Shown here: one piece after another, positions 35,910 to 44,129 of the stretch
Layout of the letters: each line of letters opens with the position of its first letter
Position numbering within the stretch: position 1 is the stretch's first letter
From: Flavobacterium sp. 9AF
GTDB taxonomy: Bacteria; Bacteroidota; Bacteroidia; Flavobacteriales; Flavobacteriaceae
Assembly (NCBI RefSeq): GCF_902506265.1
Contig: NZ_LR733556.1
Location: 1,824,577 to 1,888,576, forward strand
DNA length: 64,000 bases
Direction: 5' to 3'
Position numbers and translations under genes: made by a program
The notes under the pieces: model-generated
The model's input: only the letters and a program-made list of their open reading frames with translations
What the model was told of the DNA's origin: nothing
Databases searched by the model: none

Positions 35910-36122
35910 CTATTTCTCTCCTTTATTAATTTGATTGACTTGCTTAATCACAAAATACAAAGCTACAAACACACCCAATAAAACACTTACCTTTTGAATG
36001 TAATGGGTTTGGTATTTTTCATCTAAAAAAACACCTAAATAATTAAAGCCAAAAATTACAACTCCCATTTGAAAAGGAATCGTAAGTAATGCCAACCATT
36101 TATTGTACTTGTTATTTTTCAT
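35910..36122 (-). CDS. AtpZ/AtpI family protein
   Basis: A 70-residue protein with two membrane helices (NKWLALLTIPFQMGVVIFGF and IQKVSVLLGVFVALYFVIKQ), typical of the AtpZ/AtpI family encoded at the front of ATP synthase operons and linked to c-ring assembly or magnesium handling. The ATG at 36122 is preferred to an upstream in-frame start at 36182 that would read through a terminator hairpin. A TATATTTG box lies 4 bases upstream, so the mRNA may be nearly leaderless. Confidence 0.85.
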   Translation of the reverse strand: MKNNKYNKWLALLTIPFQMGVVIFGFNYLGVFLDEKYQTHYIQKVSVLLGVFVALYFVIKQVNQINKGEK

Positions 36123-36126
36123 TTCA

Positions 36127-36134
36127 CAAATATA
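36127..36134 (-). promoter_or_regulatory. -7 promoter box TATATTTG of the atp operon
   Basis: The minus strand reads TATATTTG directly after the RHS-locus terminator and only 4 bases before the ATG at 36122, implying a very short or absent leader. Confidence 0.5.
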
Positions 36135-36167
36135 AAATAAAAAAGAGGTTGCAAAATACAACCTCTT
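36132..36167 (-). terminator. Terminator of the RHS locus; left copy of a 32-bp direct repeat
   Basis: Stem 36143-36151 with 36159-36167 (AAGAGGTTG arms), loop CAAAATA and a minus-strand U-run. Bases 36132-36163 are identical to 44071-44102 at the other side of the RHS locus. Confidence 0.85.
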
Positions 36168-36278
36168 ATTATAGTTTAACAAAACAACTTTTAGGTTGGT
36201 AGTTTTTTTGATTTTATTAAAGATACCAGCGGGACGGACGCGCTAGTGTCTTCCCAATAGGCTAAAACTTGATTTTGG
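36168..36278. other. Intergenic segment with a GC-rich islet
   Basis: Non-coding stretch between the immunity candidate and the terminator. Bases ~36226-36254 are GC-rich and sharply unlike the AT-rich surroundings. The GC-rich part can form a weak stem (GGGA...TCCC). No gene is seen; it may be a remnant of an older RHS tail or a dispersed element. Confidence 0.35.
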
Positions 36279-36617
36279 TTATTTAATAATTGATAAAATG
36301 AAAATTAATAAAATGAAATTAATAAATAAATAAGTTTTTATAAAACGCTTATAAATATTTAAGTTAAGGACTTGTAATTTAAAAGACCCTAAAATAATTA
36401 AATCACATAAAATATTAACAAGTAAAAAACTAAATTTTAAAATTATTATTACTTCTGGGACACCATTAAAAAGGTCTTTCTTTTCTTTAGATACGATTTC
36501 TAAATTCTCACAAATATATTTTGATAAAAAAAACATTTGTTCTTGAAAAAGAAACCAAATTGAAATTTTAAAACCAATAACTGTTATTACTATTATTATC
36601 TTTTTATAATTTAACAT
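36279..36617 (-). CDS. Candidate membrane immunity protein for the RHS protein
   Basis: 112 residues. The ATG at 36617 (MLNYKKIIIVITVIG) is chosen, 4 bases after the RHS stop; a longer frame from 36683 would overlap the RHS gene by 62 bases. Three hydrophobic segments are visible (~5-24, ~55-75, ~92-110). No named family is recognised. A small gene directly behind a polymorphic RHS toxin gene is normally its immunity gene, and a membrane immunity protein suggests that the toxin acts at the membrane or periplasm. This is inference from position. Confidence 0.65.
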   Translation of the reverse strand: MLNYKKIIIVITVIGFKISIWFLFQEQMFFLSKYICENLEIVSKEKKDLFNGVPEVIIILKFSFLLVNILCDLIILGSFKLQVLNLNIYKRFIKTYLFINFILLIFILSIIK

Positions 36618-36621
36618 AATA

Positions 36622-39600
36622 TTATTTGATTTTACTACTAACAAGTTTACCTTTATCATTATACATGTATCTTGTATTATCATCTATAAAAATATTCTCA
36701 TAGATTTTACCTCTACCTAAAGAAGTTAATCCATTAATTGAAATTTTATAAATTCCTGTTTTTGCTTTAAAAATAGATATAGTAGAATTATCTTTTAAAG
36801 CTGCTCCAGTAAAAAATCCTTTTGTTCGAATTGTAAAAACACCTTTTTTTACCATTGTAATTGATTTAATATAATCCCCAGTATCTGGATTTATAAAAGA
36901 AAATGCGTCACCATTAATATAATCCCCAGGTTTCATACCTGCTAAAATTTTATCAATAATAATTTCAGCAGTATCATTATCATTAACCCCCAGTGTTTTC
37001 AATGTATGTTCTTTACCACTTTTTTGAAATAATCCATTTTTATGCATCGCATGATTCAACCCACTCACCACAAAACCGGTTGCCGCTCCTGTCCAAAAGT
37101 TTCCTCCTGTTAATGCCGCTCCTGCACCACCACTTATGGTTCCAAAGGTTAAAATACCTACTGTGCTTTGCGAGAATTTACCTCCAAGACCTGCCCAACT
37201 TTCACCTTCTGTTGCTAATTTACCTCCTGTCCATAACCCAGATGCCATACTACTCAAGGCTCCAGCAGCAAAACTTTGAAAGAAATCGCCTCCTTGTACA
37301 CCAGAAATAAAACCTTGCGAAGTACCATGTGCCAATGTTTGAAAGACAAATCGTGTGCCAAATTGTTTTATCCCATCTGCAGCTTCTCCAATACCAAAAG
37401 AAATTGCTCCACTTAATGCTCCCATGAAGGATGCTTTTACAAAACCTCCTGGTGTAAAAGGAACATCCGCCAATAATGCTGTTAAAGTATAACTGGTAGC
37501 GCTTATTACGGCTCCTACTATAACTGCAACTAGTATATCTGCAATTTCTCCACTTGGATCGTTGTATTTTAATGGATTGTTTAATACATATCCATAGCGA
37601 TTGTAGTTTTGGGTGTTGTAAGGATCTTGTATGTTGTTATCAGGTTGTAAGAAACGGTGTAATTTCGCATCATACAAACGCCCGTTCATATGCACCAGTC
37701 CCACACTTGTTAAATGTTCGTGACCTGTATATCCTCTATCTAATACAGAAAAGTTAGTTAAAATTGCGCCTTGTCCATCAACTACCTTTATTACTTCTCC
37801 CCATGCATCAAACAAACGTTTCTCGACTACATTTCCTGAAATATCGGTAATAGCTACAATACTTCCTAGATAATCTCTATGTAAGAATAAATATTCTCCT
37901 GTAGTACCATCTGTTTTATATACTACTGGTGCGGTATATCCATCACCACCCACATAAGTAACAAACTCTACTTCATCTGTAAAAGTATTGTGCTTAATTT
38001 CCATACTACCTTCTACCGAATAATATTTACGGTACTGACGCTGCATTTTATCGGCTTGTGTGCCACCATAAAACATTGCACTACGGTTATTTGCATGGTT
38101 GTAAGTAAAACTGATTCTATCTACTCCTGTTTCATAAATCTCAAATGGACTCTTCCAAGTGTTATAGGAGATATTTAATTGCCTTTCTGTAGGAGTCGCT
38201 TCACTTGTTTTTCTAATTTGAATGTCATCAAACCATAAAATACCCGTACTATTATTATCTAAACGAATACTTAATTTCTTGATATTAGCTGGTACTAAAA
38301 AGGTCTTTTCAATTTTAAGCCATTCCGTAGAAGTAGCCATCTGTACTTGATCCACTAAAGTAAAATAACCTGTTTCATTTTCTGTTTTCATAAACAAGAA
38401 AATTTCAGCTTGCGGATTACTTCCATCACTCTTAACCCAAGCAGAATAGGTATACTCGGTAGGCACTTGATTGTCTATTTTTACCCAATCTTCTGAATTA
38501 ACAACTTTCTCTCCTGTGGTCGTATTATTAATTTTAAACGAAGTTGTTCCACTATGAGATACCGTACTATCAAAACTAAAGACGCTTGGCTCATAATTAA
38601 ACCAACCCATTTGTTTTTCCATATCGTCATTAAATAATCCCAATCTATTTTGATAGTATGCTTTTGCTTCTGCCGTTACATCTATAGAGGTATTTTGATA
38701 TTTTTTTGATGTGTTACTATAATTGTAAGTACCTAGAGTATTTTGTTTAATACGGCCATCATTCTCATAGATTTGTTGCACTTGCACTCCTTTTGCATTG
38801 GTATAATGTGTTAAGCGGTCTAAGTTATCGTATTGAAAATTCTCTGTCCAATTAAACAAGGTATTGGTTCTTGAAGTCAAATTCCCTCTTTGTGGTTCAA
38901 AGGTTGTATATAAATTTACAACGTCTTCAAATGGAGTTACATTTTCTTTAAAATGTCTTGAATGTTGTAGATATCCAAATTGGTCATATCCTAGATTTAG
39001 ACCAATATTGTTCCCGTAGTTGGCACTGGTTAATTGTCCTCTTGCATTAACGGCATTGGTTTGCCATAAAACATGATTCGAATCAGCATCTAATACTTGC
39101 CAATGATAACCATTTTTATAGGTGTTTCTAAACCATTTGTTAGATTGCTTTCCATTGGTTTGATTAACCATATTGTAAAACTCTCTTTCTGATCTTCCAA
39201 AAGCATCATATTGTGTTTGTCTTTCAAAATAAGCAAGCGGTTTTGTTTCAATAGCTTTGATTAATCGTTTATAATTATCATAAGTATATATATGTTCGTC
39301 AAAAGTGGAATTTATAAAATCTTCAAATTTACTATAGGTAATTAATTTGCTAGTTGGGTCATAAGTAAAGGTTTCTTTAGAATTTGTATTTGTACCTACA
39401 ATGGTCTTTTCAGTTATTTTACCAAAATTATCGTAGGTCATTCTCGTAACACCATTTGGTGTGCTTTCATAATAACTCTCTCCTAAAACATTTTGTTTGT
39501 ATTCATACGTTCCTGCTGAAGGGTCTATTAATTTTGTACGTCTTCCCCACTCATCATATTCCATCTGAACTTTTGACCCACCATAGTCGGATTCTTTTAA

Positions 39601-42600
39601 ATTACCATTTGCATAATATTTAAAATTAATTACGCCTCCATTATCAGAAGAAGATACGACATGTCCGTTTGCATTTTTAGTAGAACTCGTTGTCTTTGTA
39701 CCATCTGTACCCGTAACGGTTAAGCCTGAATATGTAAGAGTCGTTGTTAAACCTGTAGGCGCTACGGTGCTCACTAATCGATTATAATCATCATAAGAAG
39801 ATACCGTCCATAAAGATGGTGTGCTTGTATAGGGTTCACTTTCTTTAAATTTTCTTCCTTTACTATCGTATTCTACACTTGTATAAGACCAAGTACCATC
39901 TATTAATTTGGCACCCTTCTTTTTAATTCTTCCTAATGCATCGCTAATTTCAACACTACTACTTCCATCATCTCCATTTTTAGTAACTGTGTATTCGTTA
40001 CTTTGTTTCGCGTAACTGATGTTTACATTTTTATTTAAATAATCTGTTATTTTAATCACTTTACCCCAATTATCATATACTGTTTTACTAGTTAAATCAT
40101 AAGGTGATTTTACTTCTGTAACTAAACCGTATATTGGGTTATAGGATACATTGGTAGATACCAAGCCTTCTATATCTTTAGTTGTTTTTACAAAACGCTC
40201 TGTCGCATCATAGGTATATTCTACTACTCTAGGTGCACTTAGTGCTATTGGAGCCAAATATCCACTACTACTTATTGTTTTTTTCGTTAAATTACCTACC
40301 GCATTATATTCGTAATCTTCTACTAAAAAATTATCGCTATCCACTGAAACATTTCCTTTCTTTTCCGTTTTAGTTAATTTATTATTAGTATAAGTAAATT
40401 TCTCTTCACTTGAAAAAGTATCATTATAAGCGGTTGTAGTTGTATTTACTTGTAATGGCCTTCCTATATGATAATTTGCTCCAGTACCTGATGGGTTATT
40501 ATCAAAAACAGTCGTTGTAACTTTTATTGCATCTGGACTACTTGGATTTGTTGTGTAATTTTTCGTAGTTACTGTAGTCGGTAATAAATACGTATAATCA
40601 TAATTATATTCTACCTTATTAGTAACTCCAGTAATATAATCAGTACTTTCTTTATTTAATAAATACAAATAATAACTGTTGTTTTGAATATATCCTTGAT
40701 AAGAATTTTTAGAACTATTTACAATTCCTATGGGATTACCTGATGTAACAAATGTAAAAGCTGATCCGTTACTTACCAATTGTGTATAAACTCTCTCAGG
40801 TGCTCCTCTCCAATCGTATCTGTTTTCGGTAACCGTCCAAATGCGTTTATCTATTGCATTTTGATACCATTCGCTTCTTGCCGTCTTTTTAAAACCAATA
40901 CTTCCTAAACCATGTAAATGCATTTGTAATCCATGGTATCTGAAATCCTGATATCTTGTAACCCCATCAACCGTATTAGTCGTTTTACTAACCAAATAAT
41001 TTGTCGGTAAACGCTTAATTTCTAAATAAGGATAATTTACACTATTAGAGGAAGAATAAAATTCGTTTAAATTGCCTAGCTCGTTATTTAAGTTACTAGG
41101 CTCCATAGTTGCATATTCCACTTCATTAACTACATTACCACCAGATGATGTTACTCTTTTAATTCGAGTATCTTGAGCTACATCCTTATTAAATTTAATA
41201 AAATAAGCTTTATTATAATGATTATGAACTACTGCAATATCTCTATTCAATCCAGCAAATCTATAATTTGAAACAACTGGAATAACAATATCGGGTGAGT
41301 CACTATCATGATTACAATTTTGTATTGTTCCAAAAGGTCCACTAATAGTCTCACAAGGAGAGACATAATCTGCTGTAAATTTATTCGTTCCACTTATTTG
41401 AGTATTCCCTGTATTATTAGCAAAAGTAGTTATTTGCCATTGTGTATTGTGGTCATTAATCGTCCAACTTGGCTTATAATAATTAAACCAAACTCGTACT
41501 AAATCTGATTTACCATCTCCATTGGTATCTAATGCATAATACTTACTAAAATGCGTTTGTGTATTGTAATACGATCCTGTAGTGGGCCAGTATTCTACAA
41601 TATCATGCGTTTCTTTTTCAAAAAAAGAACCTCCAGAGGGCTTAGGATTACTATAATAAATATGCCAAAGAGAATCATTTGGTCCTCCTTCCGAATCAGG
41701 TAACATAATATCCACTTTAGCATCTCCATTGTAATCACCAAAAAGAATTTGCTTAGTATTAGAGTAATTTTCAAGTGTCCCTTCCCCTATTAATTCAATT
41801 TCAACCCACGGAGCTTGAGTTAATTGATTAAAGGTAAACACTTTATAAGTCTTATTATCATTAATGATTATCATATCTGATTTACCATCACCATTATAAT
41901 CATTTATATATATCTTTTCTAAATTTCTTTCGAAATAGAAATCATCAAATTCAATAAAATCCTTAGAACCTAATATAGTACTTGCGTTTTGATCTAAATT
42001 AATCAAATAAAATTTATTATTATAATTTCCTATATTTGAATCTTGTAAAATACATTGACAGTTTTGTTGTTCATTATTTTCATTAACACAATCTATATCT
42101 AAACTATAATAATCAACTTGATGATATTGTAAAACAATAACTTCGGAAATACCATCACCGTTGAAGTCACCTTCAAAATAATTATTATTTACATTAATTA
42201 TATGATCACTATTTTGATCTCCATTCAATGCACCATCACAATCAGAATAGCTATATACAATATTCTCAATATTATATAATTTTGAATAACTAGTTATAAT
42301 ATTATTGTTGATGAGATTTTTAATTTCAAAGGTCAAATTATTCAAATTCGGAATAGGTCTAATAATTGAATTAAATTGATTTAGTTTATTATTAAGTGTA
42401 GTTGTGCCTACAAAATTTTTAAAAATTGGATGAGTGGGTATAGGAGCTTGTCCAGAACTCCCTTGAAACAAATTACGATATAATCCATTGTCTGCAATAA
42501 AATCCAATCTGCCATCCCCATCAAAATCTCCGGACAATTGAATATCACTAAAATTTAAATTATTTGAATAGGTTGTTTTTATTTCGGTCCCTTGATTTGA

Positions 42601-43503
42601 AGTTGTTGTTGTATCGTATTCAAAAACCACTGGATTAGCTGGCTCTAATGCTCCATTAAACTCTTGAATTTGAGAAACTCTTTCATATCCAAGCTGTGGG
42701 TCAACTATATGGGTTAATTGGTATTTTCGAAATAAAACACCATTTGTTTTAACTTGTATATTGTCCAATAATTCTGCTTTTTCATGTTTTACACCTTTTA
42801 TATATGCATATTCAGCTCTTTTTGCTAATTTATAATTTAACTGTATACTATTAAAAGGGGTTACCAAACCGTTAACATTAGCACTAAATTTTATTTCACT
42901 CACGCATAAAGCCTTATTAAAAGGCTTAGAATAATGATACGTTATAAAATTCCCTTTTACATCTTCAAACCGAGTTATGTAAAAAGCAGTTAAATCTACG
43001 GCATTCATACCTCCATAATTTCCATACCACGAACGAGAACCGTCGGGACTTGTAACTATAAAATAAATGGATGTTCCTGAACCAAACAATTCTATTTTGG
43101 AATTGGATAACACCTCTGTTTTGTAAACAGAACCGTCTTCCCAATAATTTCCAGAAACCAATTGCAATCTTTGTCCGTCTAAGGCCAACTTATCATTGGC
43201 ATCAAAATCCACTCCGTCAACATACCCATCTAGGTCTTTTCGGGTTGAAATTCTACTAATAGCTGAAATGGAGTTAATACTCCATCCTTGTCCTGCAATT
43301 CCTCCCAACTGTCCGCTGGCATAAATTAAATTAATTGTAGGCCCCACATCTTGTATACTCGCAGGTAGTGCAATGGGTAAGGTGTAAATGGCTTGACCAT
43401 TTTCTGAAACTTCAAATTTACCTTGAGTATCGTGATAATTATTTGTTTGTGAATAAGAACCTATATAAATAAGTAAAAGAGCAAATAGTAAAAACTTCCT
43501 CAT
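36622..43503 (-). CDS. RHS-repeat protein with SpvB/FG-GAP N-terminus and unknown toxin-like tail
   Basis: A 2293-residue secreted protein with a signal peptide (MRKFLLFALLLIYIGSYSQ). Residues ~20-300 resemble the SpvB/TcdB-type N-terminal domain. Residues ~320-760 contain FG-GAP/VCBS calcium-binding repeats (GDFDGDGRLDF, GDFNGDGISEV, NDYNGDGKSDM). Residues ~950-1950 hold YD/RHS repeats that build a hollow shell. The RHS core signature 'YNRYGYVLNNPLKYNDPSG' closes the shell near ~1990. A Gly/Ala-rich hydrophobic stretch (~2000-2148) precedes a ~144-residue tail after NHAMHK with no recognised motif, probably a polymorphic toxin. The next gene is an immunity candidate. Likely a contact-dependent or secreted antibacterial effector. 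Confidence 0.88.
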   Translation of the reverse strand: MRKFLLFALLLIYIGSYSQTNNYHDTQGKFEVSENGQAIYTLPIALPASIQDVGPTINLIYASGQLGGIAGQGWSINSISAISRISTRKDLDGYVDGVDFDANDKLALDGQRLQLVSGNYWEDGSVYKTEVLSNSKIELFGSGTSIYFIVTSPDGSRSWYGNYGGMNAVDLTAFYITRFEDVKGNFITYHYSKPFNKALCVSEIKFSANVNGLVTPFNSIQLNYKLAKRAEYAYIKGVKHEKAELLDNIQVKTNGVLFRKYQLTHIVDPQLGYERVSQIQEFNGALEPANPVVFEYDTTTTSNQGTEIKTTYSNNLNFSDIQLSGDFDGDGRLDFIADNGLYRNLFQGSSGQAPIPTHPIFKNFVGTTTLNNKLNQFNSIIRPIPNLNNLTFEIKNLINNNIITSYSKLYNIENIVYSYSDCDGALNGDQNSDHIINVNNNYFEGDFNGDGISEVIVLQYHQVDYYSLDIDCVNENNEQQNCQCILQDSNIGNYNNKFYLINLDQNASTILGSKDFIEFDDFYFERNLEKIYINDYNGDGKSDMIIINDNKTYKVFTFNQLTQAPWVEIELIGEGTLENYSNTKQILFGDYNGDAKVDIMLPDSEGGPNDSLWHIYYSNPKPSGGSFFEKETHDIVEYWPTTGSYYNTQTHFSKYYALDTNGDGKSDLVRVWFNYYKPSWTINDHNTQWQITTFANNTGNTQISGTNKFTADYVSPCETISGPFGTIQNCNHDSDSPDIVIPVVSNYRFAGLNRDIAVVHNHYNKAYFIKFNKDVAQDTRIKRVTSSGGNVVNEVEYATMEPSNLNNELGNLNEFYSSSNSVNYPYLEIKRLPTNYLVSKTTNTVDGVTRYQDFRYHGLQMHLHGLGSIGFKKTARSEWYQNAIDKRIWTVTENRYDWRGAPERVYTQLVSNGSAFTFVTSGNPIGIVNSSKNSYQGYIQNNSYYLYLLNKESTDYITGVTNKVEYNYDYTYLLPTTVTTKNYTTNPSSPDAIKVTTTVFDNNPSGTGANYHIGRPLQVNTTTTAYNDTFSSEEKFTYTNNKLTKTEKKGNVSVDSDNFLVEDYEYNAVGNLTKKTISSSGYLAPIALSAPRVVEYTYDATERFVKTTKDIEGLVSTNVSYNPIYGLVTEVKSPYDLTSKTVYDNWGKVIKITDYLNKNVNISYAKQSNEYTVTKNGDDGSSSVEISDALGRIKKKGAKLIDGTWSYTSVEYDSKGRKFKESEPYTSTPSLWTVSSYDDYNRLVSTVAPTGLTTTLTYSGLTVTGTDGTKTTSSTKNANGHVVSSSDNGGVINFKYYANGNLKESDYGGSKVQMEYDEWGRRTKLIDPSAGTYEYKQNVLGESYYESTPNGVTRMTYDNFGKITEKTIVGTNTNSKETFTYDPTSKLITYSKFEDFINSTFDEHIYTYDNYKRLIKAIETKPLAYFERQTQYDAFGRSEREFYNMVNQTNGKQSNKWFRNTYKNGYHWQVLDADSNHVLWQTNAVNARGQLTSANYGNNIGLNLGYDQFGYLQHSRHFKENVTPFEDVVNLYTTFEPQRGNLTSRTNTLFNWTENFQYDNLDRLTHYTNAKGVQVQQIYENDGRIKQNTLGTYNYSNTSKKYQNTSIDVTAEAKAYYQNRLGLFNDDMEKQMGWFNYEPSVFSFDSTVSHSGTTSFKINNTTTGEKVVNSEDWVKIDNQVPTEYTYSAWVKSDGSNPQAEIFLFMKTENETGYFTLVDQVQMATSTEWLKIEKTFLVPANIKKLSIRLDNNSTGILWFDDIQIRKTSEATPTERQLNISYNTWKSPFEIYETGVDRISFTYNHANNRSAMFYGGTQADKMQRQYRKYYSVEGSMEIKHNTFTDEVEFVTYVGGDGYTAPVVYKTDGTTGEYLFLHRDYLGSIVAITDISGNVVEKRLFDAWGEVIKVVDGQGAILTNFSVLDRGYTGHEHLTSVGLVHMNGRLYDAKLHRFLQPDNNIQDPYNTQNYNRYGYVLNNPLKYNDPSGEIADILVAVIVGAVISATSYTLTALLADVPFTPGGFVKASFMGALSGAISFGIGEAADGIKQFGTRFVFQTLAHGTSQGFISGVQGGDFFQSFAAGALSSMASGLWTGGKLATEGESWAGLGGKFSQSTVGILTFGTISGGAGAALTGGNFWTGAATGFVVSGLNHAMHKNGLFQKSGKEHTLKTLGVNDNDTAEIIIDKILAGMKPGDYINGDAFSFINPDTGDYIKSITMVKKGVFTIRTKGFFTGAALKDNSTISIFKAKTGIYKISINGLTSLGRGKIYENIFIDDNTRYMYNDKGKLVSSKIK

Positions 43504-43506
43504 GTG

Positions 43507-43974
43507 TTATGGTTTGATAATAGTAATTGATTGCGATTCTCCTTTAGAATAAAACAGTAAAATAGTATAAGTTCCTGAAGGATATTCTTGAAATGAAATG
43601 GTTGTAGTAGTCTCCTTTTCTAAATTAGAGATTGCTTTCATCTGTTGTCCTGTAAAAGAATAAACTTCAATCTTTGTTACTTGATTGTTATCAATCAATT
43701 CCCATTTTAGAAACAATTCTTCTTGAACTGGATTTGGATAATAAGAAATAATGTCTTCTGGAAAAAATTTTAATAATTCCTCCTCTTTAATTTCTGAAAT
43801 GGTTTTAGATAAGGGCTCTTCCTCTACTACCATTGGCCTAGGAATAGAAAAACTTAATTCTCTTTTTATTTGATTTCCAGCATTGTCATAACTAAAAGAG
43901 ATGCTATTTGCATAGTTTTGACCAAATCCTAAGTAAGAAATAAAAAGCAGCCAATAGAAAACTGTTTGTTTCAT
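43507..43974 (-). CDS. Small type IX sorting-domain protein paired with the RHS gene
   Basis: A 155-residue secreted protein. The ATG at 43974 (MKQTVFYWLLFISYLGFGQ, signal peptide) is preferred to the longer frame from 44007. The C-terminal ~80 residues match a type A sorting domain for type IX secretion (ISYYPNPVQEELFLKW ... GTYTILLF). The mature N-terminus carries one YD-repeat-like motif, SYDNAGNQIKRE, the unit that builds RHS shells. Its stop lies 3 bases before the RHS start, so the two are co-translated. It may help export or surface attachment of the RHS protein, which has no sorting domain of its own. Confidence 0.8.
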   Translation of the reverse strand: MKQTVFYWLLFISYLGFGQNYANSISFSYDNAGNQIKRELSFSIPRPMVVEEEPLSKTISEIKEEELLKFFPEDIISYYPNPVQEELFLKWELIDNNQVTKIEVYSFTGQQMKAISNLEKETTTTISFQEYPSGTYTILLFYSKGESQSITIIKP

Positions 43975-44024
43975 ATATATTTGTTTTAAAATCACACAAA
44001 AATACATCTTTTATTCATTCATTT

Positions 44025-44067
44025 TATACAAAAGCTTGACTACTTTTAGTAGTCAAGCTTTTGTATA
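44025..44067. repeat. Perfect 19-bp palindromic hairpin
   Basis: 44025-44043 is exactly complementary to 44049-44067, with a 5-base loop (TTTTA). It lies between the small sorting-domain gene and the TonB receptor terminator. No U-tract follows on the minus strand. It could be a second terminator, a REP-like element or a scar of a mobile element. Confidence 0.7.
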
Positions 44068-44070
44068 ATA

Positions 44071-44107
44071 ATAAAATAAAAAAGAGGTTGCAAAATACAA
44101 CCCCTTT
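44071..44107 (-). terminator. Terminator of the TonB receptor gene; right copy of the 32-bp direct repeat
   Basis: A stem with AAGAGGTTG-type arms and the same CAAAATA loop as at 36132-36167. Bases 44071-44102 are identical to 36132-36163. It lies 23 bases after the TonB receptor stop. Confidence 0.85.
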
Positions 44108-44129
44108 TAAAACTAATTCATCTTTTTAT

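Noticed and set aside
30259..36122. Missing atpD and atpC read as a defect of the ATP synthase locus.
   Set aside because: Beta and epsilon genes are encoded elsewhere in Bacteroidota, so their absence here is normal.
36279..36683. The longer version of the immunity candidate starting at 36683.
   Set aside because: It would overlap the RHS gene by 62 bases, whereas the ATG at 36617 lies 4 bases after the RHS stop and gives a better membrane-helix start.
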